Source of the DNA: Helicobacter cetorum MIT 99-5656
GTDB lineage: Bacteria; Campylobacterota; Campylobacteria; Campylobacterales; Helicobacteraceae
Length of the DNA: 64,000 bases
Direction: 5' to 3'
Assembly: GCF_000259275.1 (NCBI RefSeq)
Contig: NC_017735.1
Span: forward strand, 124,001 to 188,000
Part shown: one piece after another, positions 1 to 7,605 of the stretch
Layout: each line of letters opens with the position of its first letter
Position numbering within the stretch: the stretch's first letter is position 1
Made by a program: the position numbers and the translations under genes
The notes under the pieces: generated by a model
Databases searched by the model: none
The model's input: the letters and a program-made list of their open reading frames with translations, nothing else
What the model was told of the DNA's origin: nothing

Positions 1-203
1 TCCTCTAGTTACTGAGATGTTTCACTTCACTAGGTTCGCTCTCTATATTAGAGTAACTAATATCTCTATTAGTTGGGTTGCCCCATTCGGACATCTACGC
101 ATCAATGCTCCTTGACAGCTCCGCATAGCTTATCGCAGTCTAGTACGTCCTTCATCGCCTCTCTTTGGCAAGGCATCCGCCATCTGCTCTTAAAAGCTTG
201 TTT
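1..203 (-). rRNA. rrl: 23S rRNA, 5' end (partial, runs off the left edge)
   Basis: Read on the minus strand, this stretch has the conserved start of bacterial 23S rRNA, including GATGCCTTGCC, GAGGCGATGAAGGACGT and CTGCGATAAGC, then GGGGCAACCC and GAAACATCTCAGTA. Only about the first 200 nt are here; the gene continues to the left. The 5' end is placed near 203, within a few bases. It is not linked to the 16S gene at 29745..31247, which is typical of the H. pylori group. Confidence 0.95.
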
Positions 204-971
204 TAAATTCTAAAATATCCTTTAAAACCCGCCTTTTTATATAATGAATAACGACAATTGCATGAATATTCTTCAACACTACCACTGCCTTACTGAATAT
301 AAGACAGAGTAATTGTAGTTTTACTTTACTTTTACATAGGCTATTAACAATATTAAATCAAATAACTTCGTTTTAGTGATAACTTGCTAAAATGTTTTGA
401 TTAAAAATACCCATAAACTCTCAAACCTTAAACCCAAATCTAAAAAGTTTGACTTTAATCAAATCTCTTTATATTTTTGCTTTTTAAAGTCTGTTAGCTC
501 TTGGTTAAATTTAATAACTTTTAAGCTTGTCGTTAAAAACGAAATGTAATTATAGACACGCAATGCTTAAAGTTTGCTTAAATATAAAAAGATTTGGGGA
601 AAGATTGAAAAATAAGTTCAATAGAAGGGTTATTAGGCTGTTGTGAGTGCCTTGAATAGGTGGTTAAGGGGTATTAGGAGAGTAAAAGATTGAATTTGAA
701 AGAAGTTGCGGTGATATTAGAGAATAGATAGAGAAAAAAGGGGGGGTTAATTTGTGGGGTTGGAGAGTTCTGCTTGGTATTGGAGTGTTTTGTTAGTAAG
801 GAGTAGAGCAAAAGATTAAAAAAATTGGTTTTTCATTTAGACTTGATTTATGCAACTCTCTATGTTCGCCAAGTAAAATGCTTGGCGAATGCCAAGATGA
901 ATATAAAATAATCAAATGTTTTAAGATATAATAATCTCTGTTTCAAATATCTCTAAAGTAAAGGAAAAGGC
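204..971. other. 23S rRNA leader and upstream non-coding DNA
   Basis: I see no gene here. The part next to the rRNA is the transcribed leader of the minus-strand 23S operon, about 340 nt from the promoter at 549. The part beyond about 600 is A+T and G-rich intergenic DNA with a G7 run near 740. No tRNA or ribosomal protein gene is visible. Confidence 0.6.
549..593 (-). promoter_or_regulatory. Promoter of the 23S rRNA operon
   Basis: On the minus strand there is a perfect -10 box TATAAT (549..554). It is preceded by a block TTTAAGCAAACTTTAAGC that recurs almost unchanged upstream of the 16S gene near 31620..31640, also just ahead of a -10-like hexamer (TATACT). Sharing between the two unlinked rRNA units supports a promoter for stable RNA. 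The start point is inferred. Confidence 0.65.
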
Positions 972-989
972 ATGTCATTTAAGCTTAAA

Positions 990-1006
990 TGTGTGTGTGT
1001 GTGTGT
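990..1006 (+). repeat. (TG)8 dinucleotide tract at the start of a lipoprotein gene
   Basis: Eight TG units plus one T lie 16 nt after ATG 972, inside the predicted signal-peptide coding region. Slipped-strand mispairing would switch the reading frame. Confidence 0.85.
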
Positions 1007-1998
1007 TGCTCGCATTATGTGCGTGCGGTAGTGATAGTTCTAAAACTAAAGATTATTGGGTCAAACACGAACAAGAAACCCAAGAAAAATTAAAAGAGTG
1101 TGAAAACACTTACGCCCAAGCTCTCTTAGGCTCTAAACAACCAAGCAATGATTATATTGCTATGTGCCAAAAAATAGATGAGGCTAATCGTGAAATAAAA
1201 GCCATTAAAGCCAAACAAGAGAGAATCAAACAGCTTGCCCCCACAGCAGAATGTCTCATAAATGTGTCTAACAATTTCAAAAAAGAAGGTCTTAAAGCCT
1301 TAGAAAAAGACTATGCATGTTTAAATACAGCAAAAAGCTTTTTATCTAATAATTGGAATAATCCAAGGGCTACTGATGAGCAAATCTCTAGTTTTAAAAA
1401 AGATGACAATAAACGCACTGAAATTTTAGGGGTGTGTTTCAATAAAATGGCAGAAAGCTTGAAAAAAGAAGGCGATTTTAGCGCTCTTAAAACCGAAGAA
1501 ACTATGGAATGTAAAAGCGCTTACCAATCGCAATATTTAATCAAACAAGCATTACAAGAAAAAATAGCTAAAGAAAAAGCCCAAGCAAAGGCTTTGCAAA
1601 AGAAAAAAGAAAATGAAAAGCTTATGGCTAGTTGCTTTATAACTTTGGTCAAACATATTGCCAAAAGTAAAAACATAAGCAACGCCTTAGCTAAAGAAGA
1701 TAAAAGAAGTGCATGTGAAAATGGGGCATCTACCTACAATAGAACGCATGAAATTTCAAAATTCTATCGTTACAATGTGAGTATGGCTGGCACTTATATG
1801 AACAAACAATATGCCCCCGGATTTGATGGCATTAACAAGCAAGGTCTAGAAAAGGCTATTAGTTGTTTTAAAAAGATAGGCGAGAGCATTAAGAATACGG
1901 GCAATTACCCCACAATGGGCGAAAAAGAAGCGAGTATGTGTGCAGGAGCGATTACAGCCTTAAAAGGTCCTGGACAATACTTTGGCGGAATGTGGTAG
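991..1998 (+). CDS. Putative secreted lipoprotein with repeated Cys-paired units; 5' end in a (TG)8 tract
   Basis: I do not recognise the family. The open frame can start at GTG 991, but that codon has no well-placed ribosome site. The better start is ATG 972, preceded by AAGG at 961..964. It is out of frame with the rest and meets TAG at 1029..1031. Adding one TG unit or losing two would fuse ATG 972 to the long frame, giving a signal peptide with lipobox LCAC. The gene therefore looks phase-variable and probably OFF here. The mature part has about four repeats of the form C-x(n)-K-x(2)-G-x(n)-C, with Lys/Glu-rich helices between. It precedes two small membrane proteins on the same strand. 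Confidence 0.6.
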   Translation: MCVCVLLALCACGSDSSKTKDYWVKHEQETQEKLKECENTYAQALLGSKQPSNDYIAMCQKIDEANREIKAIKAKQERIKQLAPTAECLINVSNNFKKEGLKALEKDYACLNTAKSFLSNNWNNPRATDEQISSFKKDDNKRTEILGVCFNKMAESLKKEGDFSALKTEETMECKSAYQSQYLIKQALQEKIAKEKAQAKALQKKKENEKLMASCFITLVKHIAKSKNISNALAKEDKRSACENGASTYNRTHEISKFYRYNVSMAGTYMNKQYAPGFDGINKQGLEKAISCFKKIGESIKNTGNYPTMGEKEASMCAGAITALKGPGQYFGGMW

Positions 1999-2024
1999 AT
2001 AACAAGAAAGAATAAGGATATTCT

Positions 2025-2177
2025 ATGCGCTACATTATGGCTTTCTTTGTCCCTTGGCTAGTGTTTTTTACTATAAAAAGATTTATTAGTGGCGTTTGCC
2101 TATTTTTACAAATCACTCTTATTAGTTGGATACCCGCAATAACCATGGGCAATTATTGCCACGAATGGCTACCATAG
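2025..2177 (+). CDS. Small membrane protein, YqaE/superinfection-immunity-like
   Basis: The product has 50 residues, with start ATG preceded by AAGGATATTCT. It has two hydrophobic stretches, an N-terminal FFVPWLVFFTIKR segment and a second LQITLISWIPA segment. The spacing and the Trp-Ile-Pro-Ala turn resemble the small two-helix family that includes YqaE/Pmp3 and 'superinfection immunity' proteins. It lies 26 nt behind the lipoprotein gene and 42 nt before the next membrane protein, so the three may be one transcript. Family assignment is by pattern only. Confidence 0.55.
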   Translation: MRYIMAFFVPWLVFFTIKRFISGVCLFLQITLISWIPAITMGNYCHEWLP

Positions 2178-2219
2178 AAAAATCCAAAAATTAAAAAATG
2201 AGTTTTAAAAGGGTTATTA

Positions 2220-2885
2220 ATGGATATTGAAAATCATTTGGATAAAAATCAAAAAACACGCACTTATACTTACAAAGTGTTTGAGGCTCAAAGTTTTTCA
2301 CCGCTTATAGAGGCTTTTGGCGGAGTTTTGGCTATGATAATCAAGGTATTTTTTACAGGATTATGGCTCTATTTTGGACTCAAAGCACTCTTTTTTGAAG
2401 GGTTTTTTAGTGGTGTGGTTATTTTAGGCATCATTGCCTACCTTGTGTTTAAATTTATCAAAGACTACAAAGAGCTTGTTATTTTCAAACAAGCTTGTGC
2501 AAAGCTAGATGGCATGGCTAAAATTGAAAATGGCATTTTTGTCTATCCCGGAATGGGTCCTATTGCTTTCCCCCAACACCATATAGAAATCAATATGAAT
2601 GAACTAGAAGAAGTGGCTGACACCACTTATTCTAAGGCTGAAGTTCAAGAAGTTCAATCTAGAAGTCGCCCTAGTTTCTTCTCTATGCTTAACCCTTACG
2701 CCGACACAACAAGCCGTGTTTTAAGCTCGCAAGCTGTAGTGTATCAAGAAGTTTATTCCATATTGTGTGCCGGAACTTTTGGGCAAATCACTTTAGAATT
2801 TAAAAGCACAGAAGATAAAGCGGCGATTAAAAGCTTGTTAAGAGCTTACGCTAAAGAAAATGGGCTAGACATTCATTTTGCGTAA
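2220..2885 (+). CDS. Hypothetical membrane protein (221 aa)
   Basis: Function is not recognised. After a polar N-terminus of about 35 residues there are two adjacent hydrophobic segments, roughly residues 36..58 and 60..80, forming a likely hairpin. A soluble C-terminal domain of about 140 residues follows, probably cytoplasmic. The ribosome site AAAAGGG sits 7 nt before the ATG. It is the last gene of the small plus-strand group, and its stop codon lies inside a 28-nt palindrome that may terminate transcription. Confidence 0.65.
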   Translation: MDIENHLDKNQKTRTYTYKVFEAQSFSPLIEAFGGVLAMIIKVFFTGLWLYFGLKALFFEGFFSGVVILGIIAYLVFKFIKDYKELVIFKQACAKLDGMAKIENGIFVYPGMGPIAFPQHHIEINMNELEEVADTTYSKAEVQEVQSRSRPSFFSMLNPYADTTSRVLSSQAVVYQEVYSILCAGTFGQITLEFKSTEDKAAIKSLLRAYAKENGLDIHFA

Positions 2886-2901
2886 AATTTTACGCAAAAT
2901 G
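2874..2901. terminator. Palindrome over the stop codon, possible bidirectional terminator
   Basis: A perfect 28-nt palindrome (14-nt arms beginning CATTTTGCG) includes the TAA of the plus-strand gene. It lies between that gene and the convergent nuclease gene ending at 2968. The stem is A+T rich and the U-run is short, so termination is likely but not certain. Confidence 0.5.
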
Positions 2902-2967
2902 GATACATAATGCCATTGATTATAAAAACCTAAGAAACTGCAAGCCAACCCCTAAGCTCACCTATTG

Positions 2968-4398
2968 TCATTTCTTAATGTTTTCAAGATGAGCGTTTAG
3001 TTTTTCTGCTAATTCTTTATGCTTGTTGAAATAGTCTAAAATAAACTCGCACAATTTTTGTGCCATTGCTTCTTTATTTGAAATACTTGCTATAAAATCC
3101 CCATCTAGGCTATTCTCAGCAAATTGAGTTTCTACAAACTTCCCTTCTTTAAAATCAATATGGCAAGTATCCGCATAGTAGCTTCTTAAGGTGCTACTCA
3201 TACTTTTATCTTCCCTACAAGATTTTTCAAATTCCGCTTCAATCTGCTCTTTATCAACAGGTTTTAGTGCTTCATGTTTTCTAAATCCTACGAATGCTTG
3301 ATACATAAAGTCCTTTAAAAACCCAAAATCAAATGTATAACATTGCTTTCTTATTTCATATTTAACACTACTAAAACCCTTAGGAGCTATTCTTAGTAAA
3401 AATTCCGATGAACCACTTTTATGTTCAACACGCTTTTGCATTCTATTTTCATCGCTCATGTTACGATTAACATTAACTTCCCATTCTTTATCCCAGCTCT
3501 CTCTTTCAATTTTCTCTTTTAAAAGCTCTTCAACTTCTTTGAAAAAATCCATAGCTGCTTCAACTCTAAAATTATCAAAACTCCCAGCTACTTCTTTAGC
3601 CATTTTGTAATTGACTTCCATTATTTTGTGTAATTCGCTATTCATGTTTTGCTCCTTATGATAAAGTTTGTCTAATAATTTGTCGTATTGCTTGAAAATC
3701 ACGCTAAAGTCATTCAAATCGCCCACTTCTTTGGCTTTTGATTTGAGTGCGCTTACTTCTTTCAAGCACTCTTTTATCCATTCTTTTATCTCTTTTTCAT
3801 AGCAAAGGTTTTTAAAAAGTATGCCTTGCTCTAAATTTTCTAATTTAAGAATGTTTTCATTATTGCCCTTATAAAATAGCTTTGTCCTATTCTCATTTAA
3901 TGCAAAATCGCCTAAGCTGTATTCGCTAGGCAAACGCTCTTTGTCTTTAGCCAAATACAAAACACAAATATCTTGTGCATCCTTAACTTGATAGTCCTTA
4001 ACTACGCCTAGAATATAATCAGAAATTTGATTATCACAATCGCCTGCGTATATCTTATTTTCTAAAATAATATGTTTAAACCCATCGCTTAAAAACAAAT
4101 CCATTCGCCTACTACCATTTGTAGCAACTTCTTTTTCAACAATTTTAGTATCCGCACTATCAAAGCCAAAACCCTCTAAATGACACACCTTTAAAAACGC
4201 TTTTAAAAACAAGTCTTTTTGATAGTGTGCTCCCCTAGGGTCTAAGAATGAATGTAAGATTTTAGAATGCCTTACTTCATCGCTCTCACTCATCAGCACG
4301 CTAAACACATTATAATCATGCAAACCCCTGGCTCTTTTTATTTCAAGCTCTTTTAAAGCGAGTTTTATTTCATTAAAAAAAGTTCTATAATCACTCAT
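2968..4398 (-). CDS. PD-(D/E)XK nuclease superfamily protein
   Basis: The 476-residue product shows a PD-(D/E)XK core: D100 in RRMDLF, then E113-N114-K115 in ILENKIYAGD, with Q124 shortly after. This arrangement is typical of the PDDEXK_4 group (PF14281 from memory). The N-terminal 60 residues contain an Asp/His-rich helix segment (SDEVRHSKILHSFLDP) found in such proteins. The remaining C-terminal region is Lys/Glu rich with no domain I can name. It is the last of three minus-strand genes, 15 nt after the small coiled-coil gene. The substrate is unknown; a DNA-targeting defence role is an inference from fold and context. Confidence 0.75.
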   Translation of the reverse strand: MSDYRTFFNEIKLALKELEIKRARGLHDYNVFSVLMSESDEVRHSKILHSFLDPRGAHYQKDLFLKAFLKVCHLEGFGFDSADTKIVEKEVATNGSRRMDLFLSDGFKHIILENKIYAGDCDNQISDYILGVVKDYQVKDAQDICVLYLAKDKERLPSEYSLGDFALNENRTKLFYKGNNENILKLENLEQGILFKNLCYEKEIKEWIKECLKEVSALKSKAKEVGDLNDFSVIFKQYDKLLDKLYHKEQNMNSELHKIMEVNYKMAKEVAGSFDNFRVEAAMDFFKEVEELLKEKIERESWDKEWEVNVNRNMSDENRMQKRVEHKSGSSEFLLRIAPKGFSSVKYEIRKQCYTFDFGFLKDFMYQAFVGFRKHEALKPVDKEQIEAEFEKSCREDKSMSSTLRSYYADTCHIDFKEGKFVETQFAENSLDGDFIASISNKEAMAQKLCEFILDYFNKHKELAEKLNAHLENIKK

Positions 4399-4413
4399 TT
4401 TCTACTCCTTAAA

Positions 4414-4776
4414 TTATTCCTTATGGCTTTTATCATAACTCCCCCCACAATACCATGTAAAGCTTGTAATCCCACTCAAAGTGTTGCACAACTCCTTTTT
4501 TGCTTGTGGGTCTAGCAAGTTTTGACTCTCTAGCACCTTAAAAGCTTGTTCGTTTAGCATTCTTAAATTGCGGTTGATATTGACTAATGGCGTAACTAAC
4601 GCACCCGCCCCTGCTTCATAACAAGTATGCCCATCAACCCAATAAGCAAACGACCTGCTAAGACCTTTCACTTCTTCAGCGATTTTTTCTTGCTGTTTGA
4701 CTAAATTTTGCGTTGCTTGTGTCATAGTTTCTAACGCTGTAGCCATTCTTTCTAAAATTTCTTTATTCTCACTCAT
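4414..4776 (-). CDS. Small coiled-coil protein in the nuclease cassette
   Basis: The product is 120 residues with no recognised family. Residues 5 to 45 are predicted coiled coil (LERMATALETMTQATQNL and following). A short central part has YWVDGHTCYEAGAG. The C-terminus ends with a Trp/Tyr/Cys-rich tail. The genes on both sides are close (15 and 20 nt), so it is probably made together with the nuclease and the UDG-like protein and could be an adaptor or regulator. Confidence 0.6.
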   Translation of the reverse strand: MSENKEILERMATALETMTQATQNLVKQQEKIAEEVKGLSRSFAYWVDGHTCYEAGAGALVTPLVNINRNLRMLNEQAFKVLESQNLLDPQAKKELCNTLSGITSFTWYCGGSYDKSHKE

Positions 4777-4796
4777 TTTTTGACTCCCTTTTTAAC

Positions 4797-5459
4797 TCAC
4801 ACGCCTTTAAATTTTCTGTAATTTTCAATTAAAGGTTTAATATCATCTTTAAAAAGAGCGATATAATCATCACTTAGCCCTATAGTGCCTGTAGGGTGTG
4901 GGAAAGCTACAACTTCGCATTTTTCAAAACTTTGAAACCCTACCCTAAAAGACTTGCCTTCAAAAGGCTTAGTGATATAATTTGGCTCATTTTTAGCCTT
5001 ACCTAGAAAATTTTCAGCATAAGGTTTAATCCTTTCATCATTTAAAGCTTCTAGCATATTGATTCCAAAAAAGAATAACAATTTAGGCTCTAGGACTTCT
5101 ATATATTGTAAAAAATTATCTTTATGCTCTATCAGTTCATCATCAAAATTTTTTGATTTAGTATCCACCCAATTGATATTGATAAGGCTCTTTTCAAACG
5201 CCCCCATCTTCTCTTCTTCACTCTCTAAGGCACAATCCCATAGACTAAACCATTTAGTAATGCGTTTTTGAAATCTAAAGGGGATAGTAGGAAAATAATA
5301 CGATTGCTCTTCTTCGCTAACCTTTTTGATAAACTCCGCATTCACATTATCTGGCTCTTCATCTACACCTACTCCATAATTTAACCCACAAATCACTAAT
5401 CCATGCTTTTTATTAAACTCATTGACATTCATGCCAAAAACTAAATTAAGACCTTGCAT
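4797..5459 (-). CDS. Uracil-DNA-glycosylase-fold-like protein, first gene of the nuclease cassette
   Basis: The 220-residue product has two short motifs placed as in the UDG superfamily: GLNYG at residues 25..29 (motif A position) and PHPTG at 187..191 (motif B position). A hydrophobic strand pair FFFGINMLEAL lies between them. Similar divergent UDG-fold proteins are often annotated as hypothetical. A canonical catalytic Asp in the GxDPG form is absent, so glycosylase activity is doubtful. It starts the three-gene minus-strand cassette, with GGAGCAAGT before the ATG. A (CT)9 tract lies about 150 nt upstream. Confidence 0.5.
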   Translation of the reverse strand: MQGLNLVFGMNVNEFNKKHGLVICGLNYGVGVDEEPDNVNAEFIKKVSEEEQSYYFPTIPFRFQKRITKWFSLWDCALESEEEKMGAFEKSLININWVDTKSKNFDDELIEHKDNFLQYIEVLEPKLLFFFGINMLEALNDERIKPYAENFLGKAKNEPNYITKPFEGKSFRVGFQSFEKCEVVAFPHPTGTIGLSDDYIALFKDDIKPLIENYRKFKGV

Positions 5460-5608
5460 ACTTGCTCCTTTTTATTAACTTTATTAACCCCACATGCATA
5501 TAGGAAACGCCTAAAATATGGGGTTGAAAAAATTAAATGCGAAATTTGAAAAATTGAGTGGCTAGGTAAGAGCCTAGATGAAGAGTAATAAGAAATTTTA
5601 ATCTTACA

Positions 5609-5626
5609 AGAGAGAGAGAGAGAGAG
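5609..5626 (-). repeat. (CT)9 dinucleotide tract after an orphan leader
   Basis: On the minus strand an ATG at 5654 begins MKFILKN and then enters a (CT)9 tract coding Ser-Leu repeats, ending at a TAA straight after the tract. This is the layout of phase-variable signal peptides in Helicobacter outer membrane protein genes. No outer membrane protein follows; the next gene is the UDG-like one at 5459. It may be the remnant of a lost gene or a switchable leader. Confidence 0.6.
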
Positions 5627-5731
5627 AAGACAAATTTTTAAGAATGAATTTCATTGTCAGCAATCCCTAATTTTTGATATACCCAAAATTATAATCAAAA
5701 AATTTTAACAGATACACAATGAATTTTTAGG

Positions 5732-6184
5732 TCATTTGATACTCAAAAGGCGTTTTTCTTTAAAATCTTGATACTCTTTGAGAGCGTAATTTACAAAAGG
5801 TTTAATCGCAATCCCCCCACGAGAGACAAAATCCCCATACACTTCCAAATACTTTGGCTCTAGCAATTCTACCAAGTCAAGCAAAATCGTATTGATACAA
5901 CTCTCATGAAAACTTCCATGATTTCTATAACTGAATAAATAGAGTTTTAAAGACTTGCTCTCTACCATTTTATCCTTAGGAATGTAGCGGATATATATCG
6001 TGCCAAAATCTGGTTGTGCAGTGATAGGACAAAGGCTTGTAAATTCCTTGCATTCTAAAGTAATCAAAGGTTCTAAATTAGGGTTTGGGTTAGGAAACGC
6101 CTCCAACAAATCCTTGTTGTATTCAAAAATATAGGGCGTTTTAGTGCCTAAGGATTTGAGATTGAGTTCATTATGGGGGTTCAT
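5732..6184 (-). CDS. queF: NADPH-dependent 7-cyano-7-deazaguanine reductase
   Basis: QueF reduces preQ0 to preQ1 in queuosine synthesis, in the cytoplasm. The 150-residue length fits the short, unimodular form. C52 in SLCPITAQPDF is the nucleophile and D59 the proton donor. The ESKSLKLYLFSYRNHG segment is the family's NADPH/substrate signature. It is transcribed divergently from rsfS across a 58-nt gap. Its position next to rsfS and miaA matches H. pylori HP1413..HP1415. Confidence 0.92.
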   Translation of the reverse strand: MNPHNELNLKSLGTKTPYIFEYNKDLLEAFPNPNPNLEPLITLECKEFTSLCPITAQPDFGTIYIRYIPKDKMVESKSLKLYLFSYRNHGSFHESCINTILLDLVELLEPKYLEVYGDFVSRGGIAIKPFVNYALKEYQDFKEKRLLSIK

Positions 6185-6204
6185 TAATATTCCTTGATTT
6201 AAGT

Positions 6205-6210
6205 TATAAT
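6205..6210 (+). promoter_or_regulatory. -10 box for rsfS-miaA
   Basis: A perfect TATAAT sits 33 nt before the rsfS start in the 58-nt divergent gap with queF. No clear -35 is visible, which is usual in Helicobacter. Confidence 0.5.
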
Positions 6211-6242
6211 AAGGTTATTTTAACCCATTTTTTAGGAAACTT

Positions 6243-6584
6243 ATGAATAAACGCATAGAAACCATTATGGCTCTACTAGATGAAAAAAAGGCTTTTGATA
6301 TTACGCATATTGATTTGTCTAAAACCCCCTATCTAGTAGAAGATGTCATTATCGCAACCGCCTTGGCTAGTAAGCATGCCCTTTCTTTACTAGATACCCT
6401 TAAAAATACCCTTAAACCCTTAGGCGAAGTCTTTTATCAAGTAGATGAGTCTAGCGAAGAGTGGATTATCATTGATTTGGGGGATTTAATGGTTCATCTT
6501 TTTACAGAAGATTGCCGTAAAAAATTTGATTTAGAAGGGTTTTTGAATACCTACAAAAGCGAGCAAGCTCATCAAAACGCCTAA
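6243..6584 (+). CDS. rsfS: Ribosome silencing factor RsfS (Iojap family)
   Basis: RsfS binds ribosomal protein uL14 and blocks joining of ribosomal subunits when nutrients are short. The 113-residue product has the family core: KAFDITHIDLSKT near the N-terminus, the helix IIATALASKHALSLLD, and the end motif EWIIIDLGDLMVHLFTEDCR. The start ATG follows TTTAGGAAACTT. Its 3' end overlaps the open frame of miaA in the +1 frame. The order queF, rsfS, miaA matches H. pylori HP1413..HP1415. Confidence 0.9.
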   Translation: MNKRIETIMALLDEKKAFDITHIDLSKTPYLVEDVIIATALASKHALSLLDTLKNTLKPLGEVFYQVDESSEEWIIIDLGDLMVHLFTEDCRKKFDLEGFLNTYKSEQAHQNA

Positions 6585-7473
6585 AAAACTTATCGCCATA
6601 CTAGGAGCTAGTGGGAGCGGAAAGACCGCCCTTTCTATTGAGCTGGCTCAAAAATTAGACGCTGAAATCTTTTCTTTGGATTCTTTGAGTATTTATAAAG
6701 ATATTAATATTGCGTCCGCCAAACCAAGCCTAGAAGAGCGAAAGAATATCAAGCATTACGCCCTAGATTATCTCAATATTGATGAAAAGAATAACGCCCA
6801 AATTTTTAAAACGCTTTTAGAAGATGCTATTAGAGTATGCCCTAAAAAGATTTTACTCATTGTTGGGGGAAGTAGTTTTTATCTCAAATCCATTTTAGAA
6901 GGCTTAAGTGAGATACCAAAGCCTAGCAAAGAGCAAATTTTAAAAATAGAGCAAGAAATCAACGCCCTAACTAACCCTTATGAGTTTTTAAAATCCATTG
7001 ACCCTAACACAGCTTTTAAAATCCACTATAACGACGCTTATCGCATTCATAAGGCTTTAGAAATCTTTTATCTCACGCATACGCCCCCAAGTGAGTATTT
7101 TAAAAAAAATCCTAAAAAACCCTTTGAGCATGCCATATCTTTATTTGCTCTTAGCATTAATAAAGACACACTCCAAAATAACATCAAAAAACGCACTAAA
7201 AACATGCTTAATCTTGGTCTTATTGAAGAAATCAAAGCCCTTTATACAAAATACCCCAAAGATTCACAGCCTTTTAAAGCCATAGGCGTTAAAGAGAGCA
7301 TTCTTTATTTAGAAAAACGCCTAACCCTTGGTGAGCTAGAAGAAGCCATTTTTTCTAACACGATGAAATTAGCCAAACGACAAACCACTTTCAATAAAAC
7401 ACAATTTCAAAATCTCTGTATGGGGGGTATTGAAGAAATTAAACGAGCGATTTTAAAGACAAGCCATTTTTAA
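6571..7473 (+). CDS. miaA: tRNA dimethylallyltransferase MiaA; start codon unclear
   Basis: MiaA adds dimethylallyl to A37 of tRNAs reading UNN codons. The P-loop GASGSGKT is coded from 6601, followed by FSLDSLSIYKDINIASAKP, which binds substrate. GGSSFYLKSILEG and the C-terminal KAIGVKES and LAKRQTTF motifs are also present. The open frame begins only at 6547, behind a TGA, and holds no ATG, GTG or TTG before the P-loop; the first standard start (TTG 6676) would remove it. I place the start at ATC 6571 as a rare start coupled to rsfS, but ATA 6547 or a +1 shift at the rsfS stop (GCC TAA) are equally possible. Confidence 0.85.
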   Translation: MKTPKKLIAILGASGSGKTALSIELAQKLDAEIFSLDSLSIYKDINIASAKPSLEERKNIKHYALDYLNIDEKNNAQIFKTLLEDAIRVCPKKILLIVGGSSFYLKSILEGLSEIPKPSKEQILKIEQEINALTNPYEFLKSIDPNTAFKIHYNDAYRIHKALEIFYLTHTPPSEYFKKNPKKPFEHAISLFALSINKDTLQNNIKKRTKNMLNLGLIEEIKALYTKYPKDSQPFKAIGVKESILYLEKRLTLGELEEAIFSNTMKLAKRQTTFNKTQFQNLCMGGIEEIKRAILKTSHF

Positions 7474-7486
7474 CATCAAGAACAAT

Positions 7487-7511
7487 TTATTTGTTTATCA
7501 AAAACAAATAA
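7487..7511. promoter_or_regulatory. Hairpin between miaA and the Panacea gene
   Basis: Arms TTATTTGTTT and AAACAAATAA (10 bp, perfect) lie about 15 nt after the miaA stop. It could end the miaA transcript weakly or serve as an operator for the downstream toxin-antitoxin-like pair. There is no strong U-run. Confidence 0.35.
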
Positions 7512-7605
7512 TATTAAAAACTCCAATGTTGTGGCATCCGCTTGAATTTATGTTCAATTTTTGTTATATTTTGGTTTGGCAACATCAAATACTAAGGATT
7601 TGGCA

